From contig CAMACX010000002.1 in the NCBI GenBank assembly GCA_945831575.1, positions 85,459-149,458 on the forward strand: a DNA stretch of 64,000 bases, in the 5' to 3' direction. A model generated the notes under the pieces. The model did no database searches, had not been told where the DNA came from, and saw only the letters and a list, made by a program, of their open reading frames with translations. A program made the position numbers and the translations under genes. This document shows positions 49,721 through 58,446 of the stretch, in pieces (the first letter of the stretch is position 1; each line of letters opens with the position of its first letter). Source of the DNA: an uncultured Mediterranea sp. (GTDB lineage Bacteria; Bacteroidota; Bacteroidia; Bacteroidales; Bacteroidaceae).

Positions 49721-52700
49721 TTAGAAATTAAGAGTCAATCCCAGCTGTGCGGTGAACGGACGGGGATAGAGGTTGTTGTCGATACCGCCAAATACTTCGG
49801 GGTCGATTCCCTTGTAGTTGGTGATGGTGAAGACGTTGGTCACGGCACCGTAGATACGGCCGCCGATCTTGTGGCCAAACAGGTTCTCGAAGCTGTAACC
49901 CAGGGTGATGTTGTCGCACTTCAGGAAGGTAGCGTTCTGTACGAAGTAGTCAGACAGCACGTTGTCATTGCTCTGCCAACCCTTCTCAACAGACATCACG
50001 GGCAGGTTGCTTACGAAGTTCAGACGAGATACGTAGCCCTTGTTGACGTTGCTGGCACCAGCCTCCAGGTCGTTATATACGTAGTTGTCGAAGCTGGCAC
50101 GCAGTGAGAAGCCGAAGTCCCAGTTCTTCCACATGAGCTTTGAAGAGAGACCTGCAGTCCAGGGAGCAGCGGGGCTCTTGTAGAAGTACTTGTCGCTGTC
50201 GTTGATGATACCGTCAGCGTTGCGGTCCACATAGGCACCTTCGATGGCCTTGCCATCCTTGTCATAGACTTGCTGATATACATAGAATGAGCTGGCGGGG
50301 TGGCCTACAGCGTGAGCCTGGCAGTTACCACCTGTACCTGCTGAGATACCACCAGTAGCTACGAAGTAGTCATCGCCGCCGATGAGCTCAGTGATTTCAT
50401 TCTTATTGTAGGTAGCGTTGGCTGTGATTTCCCAAGAGAGGTCGCGGGTCTGGATGGGGCGGTAGGTCAGGCTGACCTCCACACCGGTGTTCTCCAGCGA
50501 ACCGATGTTGCTGTTCACCTTCGTACGGAAGTTGGAGCCTACGGGTACATCGACGTAGTTGAGCAGGTCAGTGGTCTTGCGGTAGTAGTAATCCACGCTA
50601 CCACTCAGTTTGCCGTTCCACAGGCCGAAGTCGATACCGGCGTTGTAGGTGGTCGTGGTCTCCCAAGTCAAATCCTGGTTGTAAGCATCGGGGCGGTAGA
50701 GGGTACCGTTGCCAATGATGGGATAGGCACTGCCGGGGATACCTACCACGTCACTTACGTTGTATGATGCGAAGTAGTTGTAGTCACCGATACCATCCTG
50801 CTGACCGGTCTGACCGTAACCCAGACGGAGCTTCAGGTCGCTGATGACTTCATTGTCTTTCAGGAAGGCTTCCTCGTTGATTCTCCAACCGAAGGCGAAT
50901 GAGGGGAAGAGTGCCCAGTGGTCTTTGAAGCGTGACGAACCGTCGTAACGTACGGTAGCAGTCAGCATGTAGCGGTCGAGCAGCGTGTAGTTGGCACGGC
51001 CGAAGAATGATACCAGGTAGTTCTCGCTCTTCCAGATCTTCTGGTTGCGGTTGTAGGGCGTGCCACGCTTAGAGGCATCGTTATTGGTGTCGCGGTAGGT
51101 ACCGAAGCCATCGCGCTCACCCTTGTGGTAGAAGTGCTGCCACTCGTAACCACCCATGATGTCGAAGTGGTGCGCATCGTTGAAGTCCTTATAGTACTGT
51201 GCGTACGCGTTGAACATCTTGTTGTACTTCGTAATCTTCTCCCAGCCGTCCCAGCCGTAGTAGTTGTTCTCGGTGGAGTAGGGAGAGATGATGGTGGTCT
51301 GCTTACCGGTAGAGAAGTCACCACCCACGTTCATGTGCAAGCGGAGGTCTTCGAAGCCGTGCACCTTGTAGTCGAACTCGGCGTTACCGATGAACGACTT
51401 TGAGTTGGCCGTGTCATCTTTCTGGTCGAGCGTAGCACGCGGGTTCTTCGTAGCGTTACGGTTGGTAGTGGTAGTCCAGGTGGGGTCGTCGAGGGCAGAT
51501 CCGTCGAGGGTCCACTGGCTGTAGCCACCAAACCAATCCTGCATCACGGCGTTGTCGGAAGCGGCACGCGGCGTCCAGGTAGGAATCATATAGACAGCTG
51601 CACCGATGGCACCGCCGTCGGCATAGCGGTTGTTGGCAATCATACCCTTGGCGTTCAGGTTGACGGTCAGGTGATCGTCAAAGAACTTGGGTGATACGTT
51701 GACTGAAGCCGTGTAGCGCTCGAAGTTAGAGGTGTCCAGGATACCGTTCTGATTGGTGTATCCCAACGAGATGCGGTAGGGCATGTTGTTCAGACCACCG
51801 GCAATAGTGATGTTGTGGTCATGGCTGATGGCGGTACGATAGATTTCGTCCTGCCAGTCGGTGTTGTTGTAGGTGTAGGTGCCGTCGCTGTTCTGACGTG
51901 CAAAGTCCCACGTTCCGTTGCCACGGTTGGCACCTACGGTGAGGTTCCACTCGTTGCTTCCTACACCATAGTACTCCTCAATCATTTCACCGAACTGCTG
52001 ACCGCTCAGCACGTCGATGGTCTTCTTCTTCATGCTCATTGACACGTTGCCGTTGTAGGTCACTTTGGCCTTCTGTCCGGAACGTCCCTTCTTCGTGGTG
52101 ATGATGATGACACCGTTAGAACCACGGCTACCGTAGATGGCTGTGGCCGAAGCATCCTTCAGCACGGTAAAGCTTTCGATATCAGCAGGGTTAACCATTG
52201 ACAGGGGGTTGGAAAGACCTTTTACACCTTCGTTGTCCATGGCCAGACCATCAATCACAATCAAGGGGCTGTTGCTGGCATTCAGTGACGAACCACCACG
52301 GATACGGATAGTAGCGCCACCACCCGGAGTACCACCGTCGCTTGTCACGTTGACACCAGCAATCTTACCTTGCATCATGTCTTGCGCATTGGTCACCAGA
52401 CCTTTGTTCATCTCATCCGGCTTCACGGCTGTAACAGATCCCGTCAAGTCGTTCTTCTTGGCTACACCGTAACCGATCACCACTACCTCATTCAGCAGCT
52501 CGGCGTCATCCTTCAGTTCGATGACCACCTGCGGTGCGGCGGCCACCTCGGCTGTTTGGTAGCCGATAAAAGACACCTGAAGGAAGGCTCCCTTAGGCAC
52601 TGTGAGCGTGAAGTTACCATCCAGGTCGGTAATCGTACCGTTAGATGGGTTACCTTTTTCGATGACGTTCGCTCCAATCACCTCACCCATGGCATCTTTG

Positions 52701-52807
52701 ACGTGCCCTTTCACGGTGATGGTCTGTGCATAAACGCCTACTGACAAGAACAACCCTAAAATTAGGGGCAGAATCGTTCGACAGATTCTCAGATTAACTT
52801 GCATCAT
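49721..52807 (-). CDS. susC: SusC/RagA family TonB-linked outer-membrane protein
   Basis: Carboxypeptidase-like N-domain, plug (VVIGYGVAKKNDLTGSV...), IYGSRGSNGVIIITTKKG, C-terminal YPRPFTAQLGLTLNF; start assigned at MMQVNLR. Confidence 0.95.
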   Translation of the reverse strand: MMQVNLRICRTILPLILGLFLSVGVYAQTITVKGHVKDAMGEVIGANVIEKGNPSNGTITDLDGNFTLTVPKGAFLQVSFIGYQTAEVAAAPQVVIELKDDAELLNEVVVIGYGVAKKNDLTGSVTAVKPDEMNKGLVTNAQDMMQGKIAGVNVTSDGGTPGGGATIRIRGGSSLNASNSPLIVIDGLAMDNEGVKGLSNPLSMVNPADIESFTVLKDASATAIYGSRGSNGVIIITTKKGRSGQKAKVTYNGNVSMSMKKKTIDVLSGQQFGEMIEEYYGVGSNEWNLTVGANRGNGTWDFARQNSDGTYTYNNTDWQDEIYRTAISHDHNITIAGGLNNMPYRISLGYTNQNGILDTSNFERYTASVNVSPKFFDDHLTVNLNAKGMIANNRYADGGAIGAAVYMIPTWTPRAASDNAVMQDWFGGYSQWTLDGSALDDPTWTTTTNRNATKNPRATLDQKDDTANSKSFIGNAEFDYKVHGFEDLRLHMNVGGDFSTGKQTTIISPYSTENNYYGWDGWEKITKYNKMFNAYAQYYKDFNDAHHFDIMGGYEWQHFYHKGERDGFGTYRDTNNDASKRGTPYNRNQKIWKSENYLVSFFGRANYTLLDRYMLTATVRYDGSSRFKDHWALFPSFAFGWRINEEAFLKDNEVISDLKLRLGYGQTGQQDGIGDYNYFASYNVSDVVGIPGSAYPIIGNGTLYRPDAYNQDLTWETTTTYNAGIDFGLWNGKLSGSVDYYYRKTTDLLNYVDVPVGSNFRTKVNSNIGSLENTGVEVSLTYRPIQTRDLSWEITANATYNKNEITELIGGDDYFVATGGISAGTGGNCQAHAVGHPASSFYVYQQVYDKDGKAIEGAYVDRNADGIINDSDKYFYKSPAAPWTAGLSSKLMWKNWDFGFSLRASFDNYVYNDLEAGASNVNKGYVSRLNFVSNLPVMSVEKGWQSNDNVLSDYFVQNATFLKCDNITLGYSFENLFGHKIGGRIYGAVTNVFTITNYKGIDPEVFGGIDNNLYPRPFTAQLGLTLNF

Positions 52808-52902
52808 GCATTTAAATTTTAAGTTAACAATATTAATAATACTATTTTCTCTCATGTTACATCATGCTGAGTCACTACACGTCACAGCATGATATGACGC
52901 GA

Positions 52903-52910
52903 CAAAAGTA
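52903..52910 (-). promoter_or_regulatory. -7 element TACTTTTG for susC-like gene
   Basis: TAnnTTTG match on minus strand upstream of 52807. Confidence 0.5.
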
Positions 52911-52966
52911 AGCGTTTTTATATTTCGCAGTTGTTAAATACAGCCCGAATAGCGATAAAAGAGTTT

Positions 52967-52980
52967 GCAATCGTTTGCGG
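52967..52980. promoter_or_regulatory. candidate LacI-type operator GCAATCGTTTGCGG upstream of susC-like gene
   Basis: 14-mer identical to 26238-26251. Confidence 0.6.
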
Positions 52981-53157
52981 GATGTTGCGGGTCTCCTGAC
53001 AGCCCCTATACCTTATTTATATATAGGCAATCTCAGTACTTATTGTCTCGCTTGCTTAGTCAGCCTTTCTGGAAAATGTTGGTCATTCAGTATTTGTAAT
53101 CCTATTTATTACCGACTAAAGGTGCTTTATTTGCAGTGTAATCCATAAATAGACTGT

Positions 53158-53361
53158 ATGACAATGAAAAAAGCAATCTTTAATCAATTAACGATGGTAC
53201 TTTCAGAATCTTGTAGAAATGAATCGCTGTTACTGCTGGCCTCGTTGGATGAAGAGATGAATCGGCTTAAACTCAGGGTGGGAGTGGACCGTGCTCCTTC
53301 TACCCTTCGTACCCTGAAGGTAGTGCAAAAACATTTAACTCTTGCGAAAAGCCCAAAATGA
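53158..53361 (+). pseudogene. truncated tyrosine recombinase (N-terminal core-binding-like remnant)
   Basis: LDEEMNRLKLRVGVDRAPSTLRTLKVVQKHLTLAKSPK resembles Bacteroidetes phage-integrase SAM-like domain, then stops; no catalytic domain follows. Confidence 0.45.
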
Positions 53362-53504
53362 ACCTACGGAGAGGTTCTTATCCCGTTTATCACGCCGTTC
53401 TAAGCCATATACACCTCATATAACACTTTTGGGGGCTAATAATCGCAATTATGGCATCGCTGCCTAAAAAGGGCCTAAGAAGCAAACATGATGTACAATG
53501 CCAA

Positions 53505-53543
53505 AAAAGAGGGCGTGTCGGTTACTTTTGACACACCCTCTTT
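53505..53543. terminator. hairpin AAAGAGGGCGTGTC...GACACACCCTCTTT, near-copy of 45089-45129
   Basis: 14-bp stem with one mismatch; downstream of the minus-strand small-protein pair. Confidence 0.65.
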
Positions 53544-53600
53544 ATAATTTGTACGCTCGGCATGAGCGTTGCCCATGCCACACTTTGTCCTAAGGGTATC

Positions 53601-53696
53601 TCAGTGCTTACACTTTTTTTTGTCCTGATGCGTGAAATAGGCAAATCCGATAATAGCCACTAAAGATACATATATAGATACTGCTATTGCTCCCAT
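53601..53696 (-). CDS. 31-aa single-TM peptide MGAIAVSIYVSLVAIIGFAYFTHQDKKKCKH
   Basis: ORF begins 2 nt after the stop of the upstream small ORF; TM helix plus basic tail; missed by ORF length cutoff. Confidence 0.5.
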   Translation of the reverse strand: MGAIAVSIYVSLVAIIGFAYFTHQDKKKCKH

Positions 53697-53698
53697 GA

Positions 53699-53881
53699 TT
53701 AATTCTCCTTTCTATCTTTTCCTATTAATATTAAACCGACCACAAGGGTTATCACGGATGATGCAATTACCGCAGTCACTACCCATCCGTTGCCCATATC
53801 TCCGAACGCAGAGGATAATAACAAAGCTGTAGTCATATACTTTGCTATATCCATTAACCACTTTCCAAATTCTTTTTTCAT
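53699..53881 (-). CDS. 60-aa two-TM small membrane protein (DUF6722-like)
   Basis: MKKEFGKWLMDIAKYMTTALLLSSAFGDMGNGWVVTAVIASSVITLVVGLILIGKDRKEN. Confidence 0.65.
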   Translation of the reverse strand: MKKEFGKWLMDIAKYMTTALLLSSAFGDMGNGWVVTAVIASSVITLVVGLILIGKDRKEN

Positions 53882-54464
53882 TCCAGGGTCTTTGTATTTC
53901 CCTGCAAATGTAGAAATATTAATTCATAACGTGCTAGGAAACTTTAGTTTTTATATTTGTTTAGCAATAATACTATGCGCATAGCATAGTTAAAACAGTA
54001 CAGCGTTTTTCGTCCTTTTTGCATTATTTTCAACTTATCACCTGAAATGTCGGATGAACGACTTTTTAATTATTAGGGGTGGTATACTTTTAAGTTAGAA
54101 TATACAACAAGTCCAATCGCCGGGTGTCCATGGGTGACCTGCTTCCATACGACCCTCTACAGATTTATTTTTGTGTCATTATGTTGCCATGTTGCAACAC
54201 TCTTTGATATACAATACGTTATGGGTGGCAACAAGGGTGGCAACAACTTGATCTTTGATGCAATTTAGGCAAAATACGGACTATTTTGCCACTTTTTGAT
54301 GCTTTTTTCCTGTAAAAATAGGGGTGTATTGTGTACGTTTTTGCGGTATAAGGGTATTTCACCCTATTTTTCATACATGTTTTGGGGTACTTTTGACGGG
54401 TATATACCCCTTTTATGAATGTAAGTGAACTGCCGAGATGCTGTCCCTCAGGCAGAAGCAATAG

Positions 54465-54600
54465 ATAGAGAATACAGAATATGGCCGTGAGCTCTGTCTG
54501 GTGCGTTCAGAGGTCATCGCATTCCTCAAGGACACTCAACCTGAAGAGTATCGGAAACTGGTAGCAGCCAAAGGTAATGAGCAGGATGCAGAGCAAGCAC
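54465..54600 (+). pseudogene. possible type I restriction HsdR N-terminal remnant
   Basis: In-frame IENTEYGRELCLVRSEVIAFLKDTQPEEYRKLVAAKGNEQDAEQAL, HsdR-like, then degenerates into repeats. Confidence 0.4.
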
Positions 54601-54617
54601 TCTTTTCTTTTAATACC

Positions 54618-54671
54618 GTTAGCTTCACCTGTTTAGTTAGCTTCATCTGTTCAGTTAGCTTCACCAACTGG
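54618..54671. repeat. 3 x 18-bp tandem repeat GTTAGCTTCACCTGTTTA
   Basis: Units at 54618, 54636, 54654. Confidence 0.9.
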
Positions 54672-54732
54672 AAGATTAATAATCTTAAAGCTACAAGGTT
54701 ATTAATCTTCAGCCGATAGGATTATTAATCTT
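54672..54732. repeat. 3 x 23-bp-period repeat with core TTATTAATCTT / palindrome AAGATTAATAATCTT
   Basis: Core ends at 54686, 54709, 54732 (exact 23-bp spacing). Confidence 0.85.
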
Positions 54733-54802
54733 AATCCCAAATGAGTAACTATGGCATTGGCTCCAACAATGAAGACCTCCGAGTGTGATTAGTTTGTTAT
54801 TC

Positions 54803-54868
54803 ACGGCTGAACAGTTAACTCTCCACAGCTGAGAAGTTAACTGCCCAGGGCTGGGGAGTTAACCTCTC
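54803..54868. repeat. 3 x 22-bp tandem repeat AcrGCTGrrrAGTTAACTstCC
   Basis: Units at 54803, 54825, 54847, same register as 35809-35874; related to 12654-12763. Confidence 0.85.
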
Positions 54869-54924
54869 AGAAGAACAGAACAATCTCATCGGGTGAATAT
54901 CTTTTTTAGTCGCGACATATCATC

Positions 54925-55008
54925 TGTGCAAAGCTTTTGTACAAATGTACAAAGCCTTTGAACAGTTGTTCGAAAGCTTTGGATAAGTGTACAAAGGCTG
55001 TGTACGAA
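54925..55008. repeat. 4 x 21-bp tandem repeat TGTacAAAGCyTTtGtACAar
   Basis: Units at 54925, 54946, 54967, 54988, exact 21-bp period. Confidence 0.85.
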
Positions 55009-55048
55009 CACTACCTCCCCAGGAAAATATTGTCGGCTCAACGTAAAA

Positions 55049-55197
55049 AATCCTTCACCCTTCACTTTAGTGACCTAACGTGTTGTACCATAATTAATTA
55101 AGTGGTGAAGGATGGCATTTTAATCCTTCACCCATCCTTCACCTTGTAATGTACTGTAATTCAGTGTGATAAAAGGGAAAGTGAAGGGTGAAGGATT
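55049..55197. repeat. perfect 20-bp inverted repeat AATCCTTCACCCTTCACTTT with internal copies of ATCCTTCACC
   Basis: Left arm 55049-55068, right arm 55178-55197; further copies at 55104 (-), 55123 (+), 55134 (+). Confidence 0.9.
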
Positions 55198-55222
55198 ATT
55201 TTCATTTTCTCTCAAAATTTCT

Positions 55223-56089
55223 CTACTTCTTGAGGAAGGCGAGTGACTGCTCAGCGTGGTACGAGGAGCGGACCAGGGGAGCGCTCTCTACCTGCTTGAA
55301 GCCTTTCTGCAAACCCAGCTCCTTGTAGCGCTTGAACTGCTCGGGGGTGACGTACTCGGCTACGTTGTAGTGGCGGTGCGAGGGCTGCAGGTACTGGCCG
55401 ATGGTGAGAATCTGGCAACCGATGGCACGGAGGTCGTCCATCAGTTCCTCCACCTCTTCGGGGGTCTCGCCCAGGCCCACCATGATGCCTGTCTTGCAGG
55501 TGATGCCACTCTGTGCAATCTGCTCAAGCACGCTGAGGCTGGTGTCGTAGCGGGCCACGCTCCGCACCTCGGGGGTGAGGCGGCGGATGGTCTCCATGTT
55601 GTGGGCAATGATGTGGGGCTGAGCGTCAATGACCTGCTGTACCAGTTCGCGGTGGCCCTGGAAGTCGGGTATCAGCACCTCTACGGTGGTGTCGGGGTTG
55701 GTCTGCTTGACCTCGCGGATGGTCTTCGCCCAATGGGCAGTGCCCAGGTCGGGCAGGTCGTCACGGTCCACACTGGTGATGACGGCGTGGCTCAGCTTCA
55801 TGAGCTGTACGCTGTGGGCCACGTGCTGCGGCTCGGCAGGGTCGAGGGGTAGGGGGCGGCCCGTCTGCGTGTTGCAGAAGCGGCAGCAGCGGGTGCAGAT
55901 GTTACCGCCAATCATGAAGGTGGCCGTGCCGCGTCCCCAGCATTCGCCCATGTTGGGGCAGCGCCCACTGCTGCAGATGGTGTGCAGGCAGTGGGACTCC
56001 ACGATGCGTTTCGTCTCGGTGTAGCGCTCATTGGCGCCGATGCTTATCTTCAGCCACTCGGGCTTGCGTACTCTTTGCTTGGGTTCCAT
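55223..56089 (-). CDS. lipA: lipoyl synthase
   Basis: CPNMGECWGRGTATFMIGGNICTRCCRFCNTQTGRP radical SAM and auxiliary cluster motifs. Confidence 0.96.
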   Translation of the reverse strand: MEPKQRVRKPEWLKISIGANERYTETKRIVESHCLHTICSSGRCPNMGECWGRGTATFMIGGNICTRCCRFCNTQTGRPLPLDPAEPQHVAHSVQLMKLSHAVITSVDRDDLPDLGTAHWAKTIREVKQTNPDTTVEVLIPDFQGHRELVQQVIDAQPHIIAHNMETIRRLTPEVRSVARYDTSLSVLEQIAQSGITCKTGIMVGLGETPEEVEELMDDLRAIGCQILTIGQYLQPSHRHYNVAEYVTPEQFKRYKELGLQKGFKQVESAPLVRSSYHAEQSLAFLKK

Positions 56090-56103
56090 GTGTTGCAGTC
56101 TTA

Positions 56104-58317
56104 TTACTTTTTCAGTTCGCGGTCGAAGAAGCTGGTCAGGCGGTTGTAGAGGTGCAGACGGGTATTGCCACCGTAGATGCCGTGGTCACGGTTGGTGTAG
56201 AGCTGCATCTCGAAGGGCTTATTCAGTTGTACCAGCTGCTCGGCATATTCGGCGCAGTTCTGGAAGTGGACGTTGTCGTCGGCCATGCCATGCACGAGCA
56301 GGAGGCTGCCATGCAGCTGCTCAGCGCGGCTGAAGGTGGAGGTGAGGCGGTAGTTCTCGCTATTCTCCTTGGGTGTGCGCATGAAGCGTTCGCCGTAGAT
56401 GGTGTCGTAGTAGCCCCAGTCGGTGACGGCAGCCACGGCCACACCGGCGCGGAACACGGGACGCCCTTCGCTCATGCTCATCAGCGTCATGTAGCCACCG
56501 AAGCTCCAGCCCCAGATGCCGATGCGCTCCTTATCCACGTAGCGCTGCTGACCGAGCCAGAGGGCCGTCTCCACCTGGTCGCGTGCTTCGAGATAGCCCA
56601 GCTTGAGGTAGGTACACTTCGTGAACTGTGCTCCCCGGCCTCCTGTGCCGCGTCCATCCACACAGACCACGATGTAGCCTCTGGAGGCCATGTAGGTCTC
56701 CCAAGAGATGCCAAACTGGTCGAGCACCTGCTGCGAACCGGGGCCGCTGTACTGGTGCATCAGCACGGGGTACTTGCGGTTGGCATCAAAGTCGCAGGGC
56801 TTCATCATCCAGCCGTTGAGCTGCACGCCCTCGCCGGTGGTGAAGCTGAAGAACTCCTTCTGCGGCACGGCATACTGGGAGAGCTTGGCCTTGAGTGCGG
56901 CGTTGTCGAGCAGGGTGGTCAGCTCACGGCCGTTGCAGTCGTTGAGGGTGATGACCGTGGGGGTGGAGAGGTTCTGGAAACGGTTGACGTAGTACTTCAT
57001 GTCACTGCTGAAGATGGCGCTGTTGGTGCCCCGCTGGCTGCTCAGCTTGGTCTTGCGCCCCTTGCGGTCCACCTTGTAGATGGCCTTGCACATAGGGCTC
57101 TCCTCGTTGCTGGTGAAGTAGAAGCTGCCGTCGGCCTCGCTGTAGCCCAGGAAGTCGATGACCTCGTAGTTGCCGCTGGTGATGGGCTTCTGCTGCGTGC
57201 CCGTGAGCGAGCACCAGTAGAGGTGGCTGAAACCCGTGCGTTCGCTCAGGTAACTGAAGTGATCGTCGTAGAACTTGATCTGATTGAGCGCATTCTCGCT
57301 GATGTAGGTGTCGCTCTCGTCACGCAGCAGCTCCTTGCAGACAGTGCTCCGCGGGTTGGCCAGGAAGATGTTGAGCAGGTTCTGGTGGCGGTTGAGGGTG
57401 ACGATGGCCAGCTGGTCAGGGTTGCGGGTGAAGAAGATGCGGGGGATGTAGCCGTCGGCATCCAGGGGCACCTGCATCTTGCGCGTCACCTTGCTCTTGA
57501 TGTCAAAGGTGTGAACCGACACGGTGGAGTTGACCTCACCCGTCTTGGGGTATTTATAGGTATATTCGCCCGGGTACTTGGCCAGTGCCTCGTGGCGCGG
57601 AGCCGCTCCGGCAAAGAGGGGGAAGCTGTACATCGGCACCTGGCTCTCGTCCCAGCGGATGAAGGCGAGCATCTTGCTGTCGGCGCTGAACTCCAGGGCG
57701 CGGTTCATCGAGAACTCCTCCTCATAGACCCAGTCGGGGATGCCGTTGAGCACCTCGTTGCGCTTGCCGTCCTCCGTCACCTGGCTCTCGCTGTTGCCGT
57801 AGAGCAGCTTGACGAGGAAGATGTTGTTGTCGCGTACGAAGGCCACCATCGTGCCGTCGGGCGAGAAGACGGGAGCCTGTTGTGCTCCACCGTCGCTGAG
57901 CCGCTCCACCACGTTGTTGATGCGCCCCTCGCTGTTGCGCTTGAGGCTGTAGAGGTAGTGTTCGGCGGTGTAGGAGCGTCGGTAGATGTAACTGGTCTTG
58001 GTGGCGATGAGCAGCTTGCTGCCGTCGGGGGCAAAGCTGTAGCTGTCAAAGTGCTTGAAGGGGCATTCGCGGGCCGTGGCGGCATCAAAGAGCACCTCCA
58101 CCTGCTTGCCCGTCTTGAAGGAGTACTTCACTACCTGGGTGTGGTCGGCACTCATCTGCGTGTAGTGCTCGCCGTCGCCCGGTATGGGGAGGACGTTGGC
58201 AATGTTCTGGGGGTAGAATGCACCACCCACGACATCTTTGAGTTCAATCGCTTGCTGTCCGAATGCACCCATCAGCGTGCAAAGACAGAGTAAACAGGTA
58301 AGGGTTAATCGGGTCAT
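56104..58317 (-). CDS. S9 family prolyl oligopeptidase / DPP-IV-like peptidase
   Basis: GIWGWSFGGYMTLMSMSEG (GxSxGG); DNVHFQNCAEYAEQLV; DHGIYGG; signal peptide. Confidence 0.93.
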   Translation of the reverse strand: MTRLTLTCLLCLCTLMGAFGQQAIELKDVVGGAFYPQNIANVLPIPGDGEHYTQMSADHTQVVKYSFKTGKQVEVLFDAATARECPFKHFDSYSFAPDGSKLLIATKTSYIYRRSYTAEHYLYSLKRNSEGRINNVVERLSDGGAQQAPVFSPDGTMVAFVRDNNIFLVKLLYGNSESQVTEDGKRNEVLNGIPDWVYEEEFSMNRALEFSADSKMLAFIRWDESQVPMYSFPLFAGAAPRHEALAKYPGEYTYKYPKTGEVNSTVSVHTFDIKSKVTRKMQVPLDADGYIPRIFFTRNPDQLAIVTLNRHQNLLNIFLANPRSTVCKELLRDESDTYISENALNQIKFYDDHFSYLSERTGFSHLYWCSLTGTQQKPITSGNYEVIDFLGYSEADGSFYFTSNEESPMCKAIYKVDRKGRKTKLSSQRGTNSAIFSSDMKYYVNRFQNLSTPTVITLNDCNGRELTTLLDNAALKAKLSQYAVPQKEFFSFTTGEGVQLNGWMMKPCDFDANRKYPVLMHQYSGPGSQQVLDQFGISWETYMASRGYIVVCVDGRGTGGRGAQFTKCTYLKLGYLEARDQVETALWLGQQRYVDKERIGIWGWSFGGYMTLMSMSEGRPVFRAGVAVAAVTDWGYYDTIYGERFMRTPKENSENYRLTSTFSRAEQLHGSLLLVHGMADDNVHFQNCAEYAEQLVQLNKPFEMQLYTNRDHGIYGGNTRLHLYNRLTSFFDRELKK

Positions 58318-58320
58318 TTT

Positions 58321-58434
58321 TAATTAGTGATTAATGATTAATGATTAGTGATTAATGATTAATGATTAATGATTAGGGATTAGTGATTAGGGTGATTTGG
58401 CTTGTTTAATCACTAAACACTAATCACTAATCAC
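58321..58434. repeat. heptad repeats (TTAATGA/TTAGTGA)n followed by inverse copies (TCACTAA)n
   Basis: attagtgattaatgattaatgattagtgattaatgattaatgattaatgattag ... aatcactaaacactaatcactaatcacc. Confidence 0.9.
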
Positions 58435-58446
58435 CATAAACTTCGT

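Noticed and set aside
53158-53361. Functional integrase or excisionase
   Set aside because: Only a short N-terminal-like fragment; no catalytic R-H-R-Y region follows in any frame
54219-54461. 80-aa minus-strand ORF with HPCCHP ending
   Set aside because: Composition looks random and the C-terminus comes from a tandem GGGTGGCAACAA repeat; no evidence of coding
56152-58293. 713-aa ORF on + strand antisense to the DPP-IV-like gene
   Set aside because: Mirror-frame artefact of codon bias: lies wholly inside a well-supported peptidase gene, translation is V/H/L/E-rich with no recognisable domain
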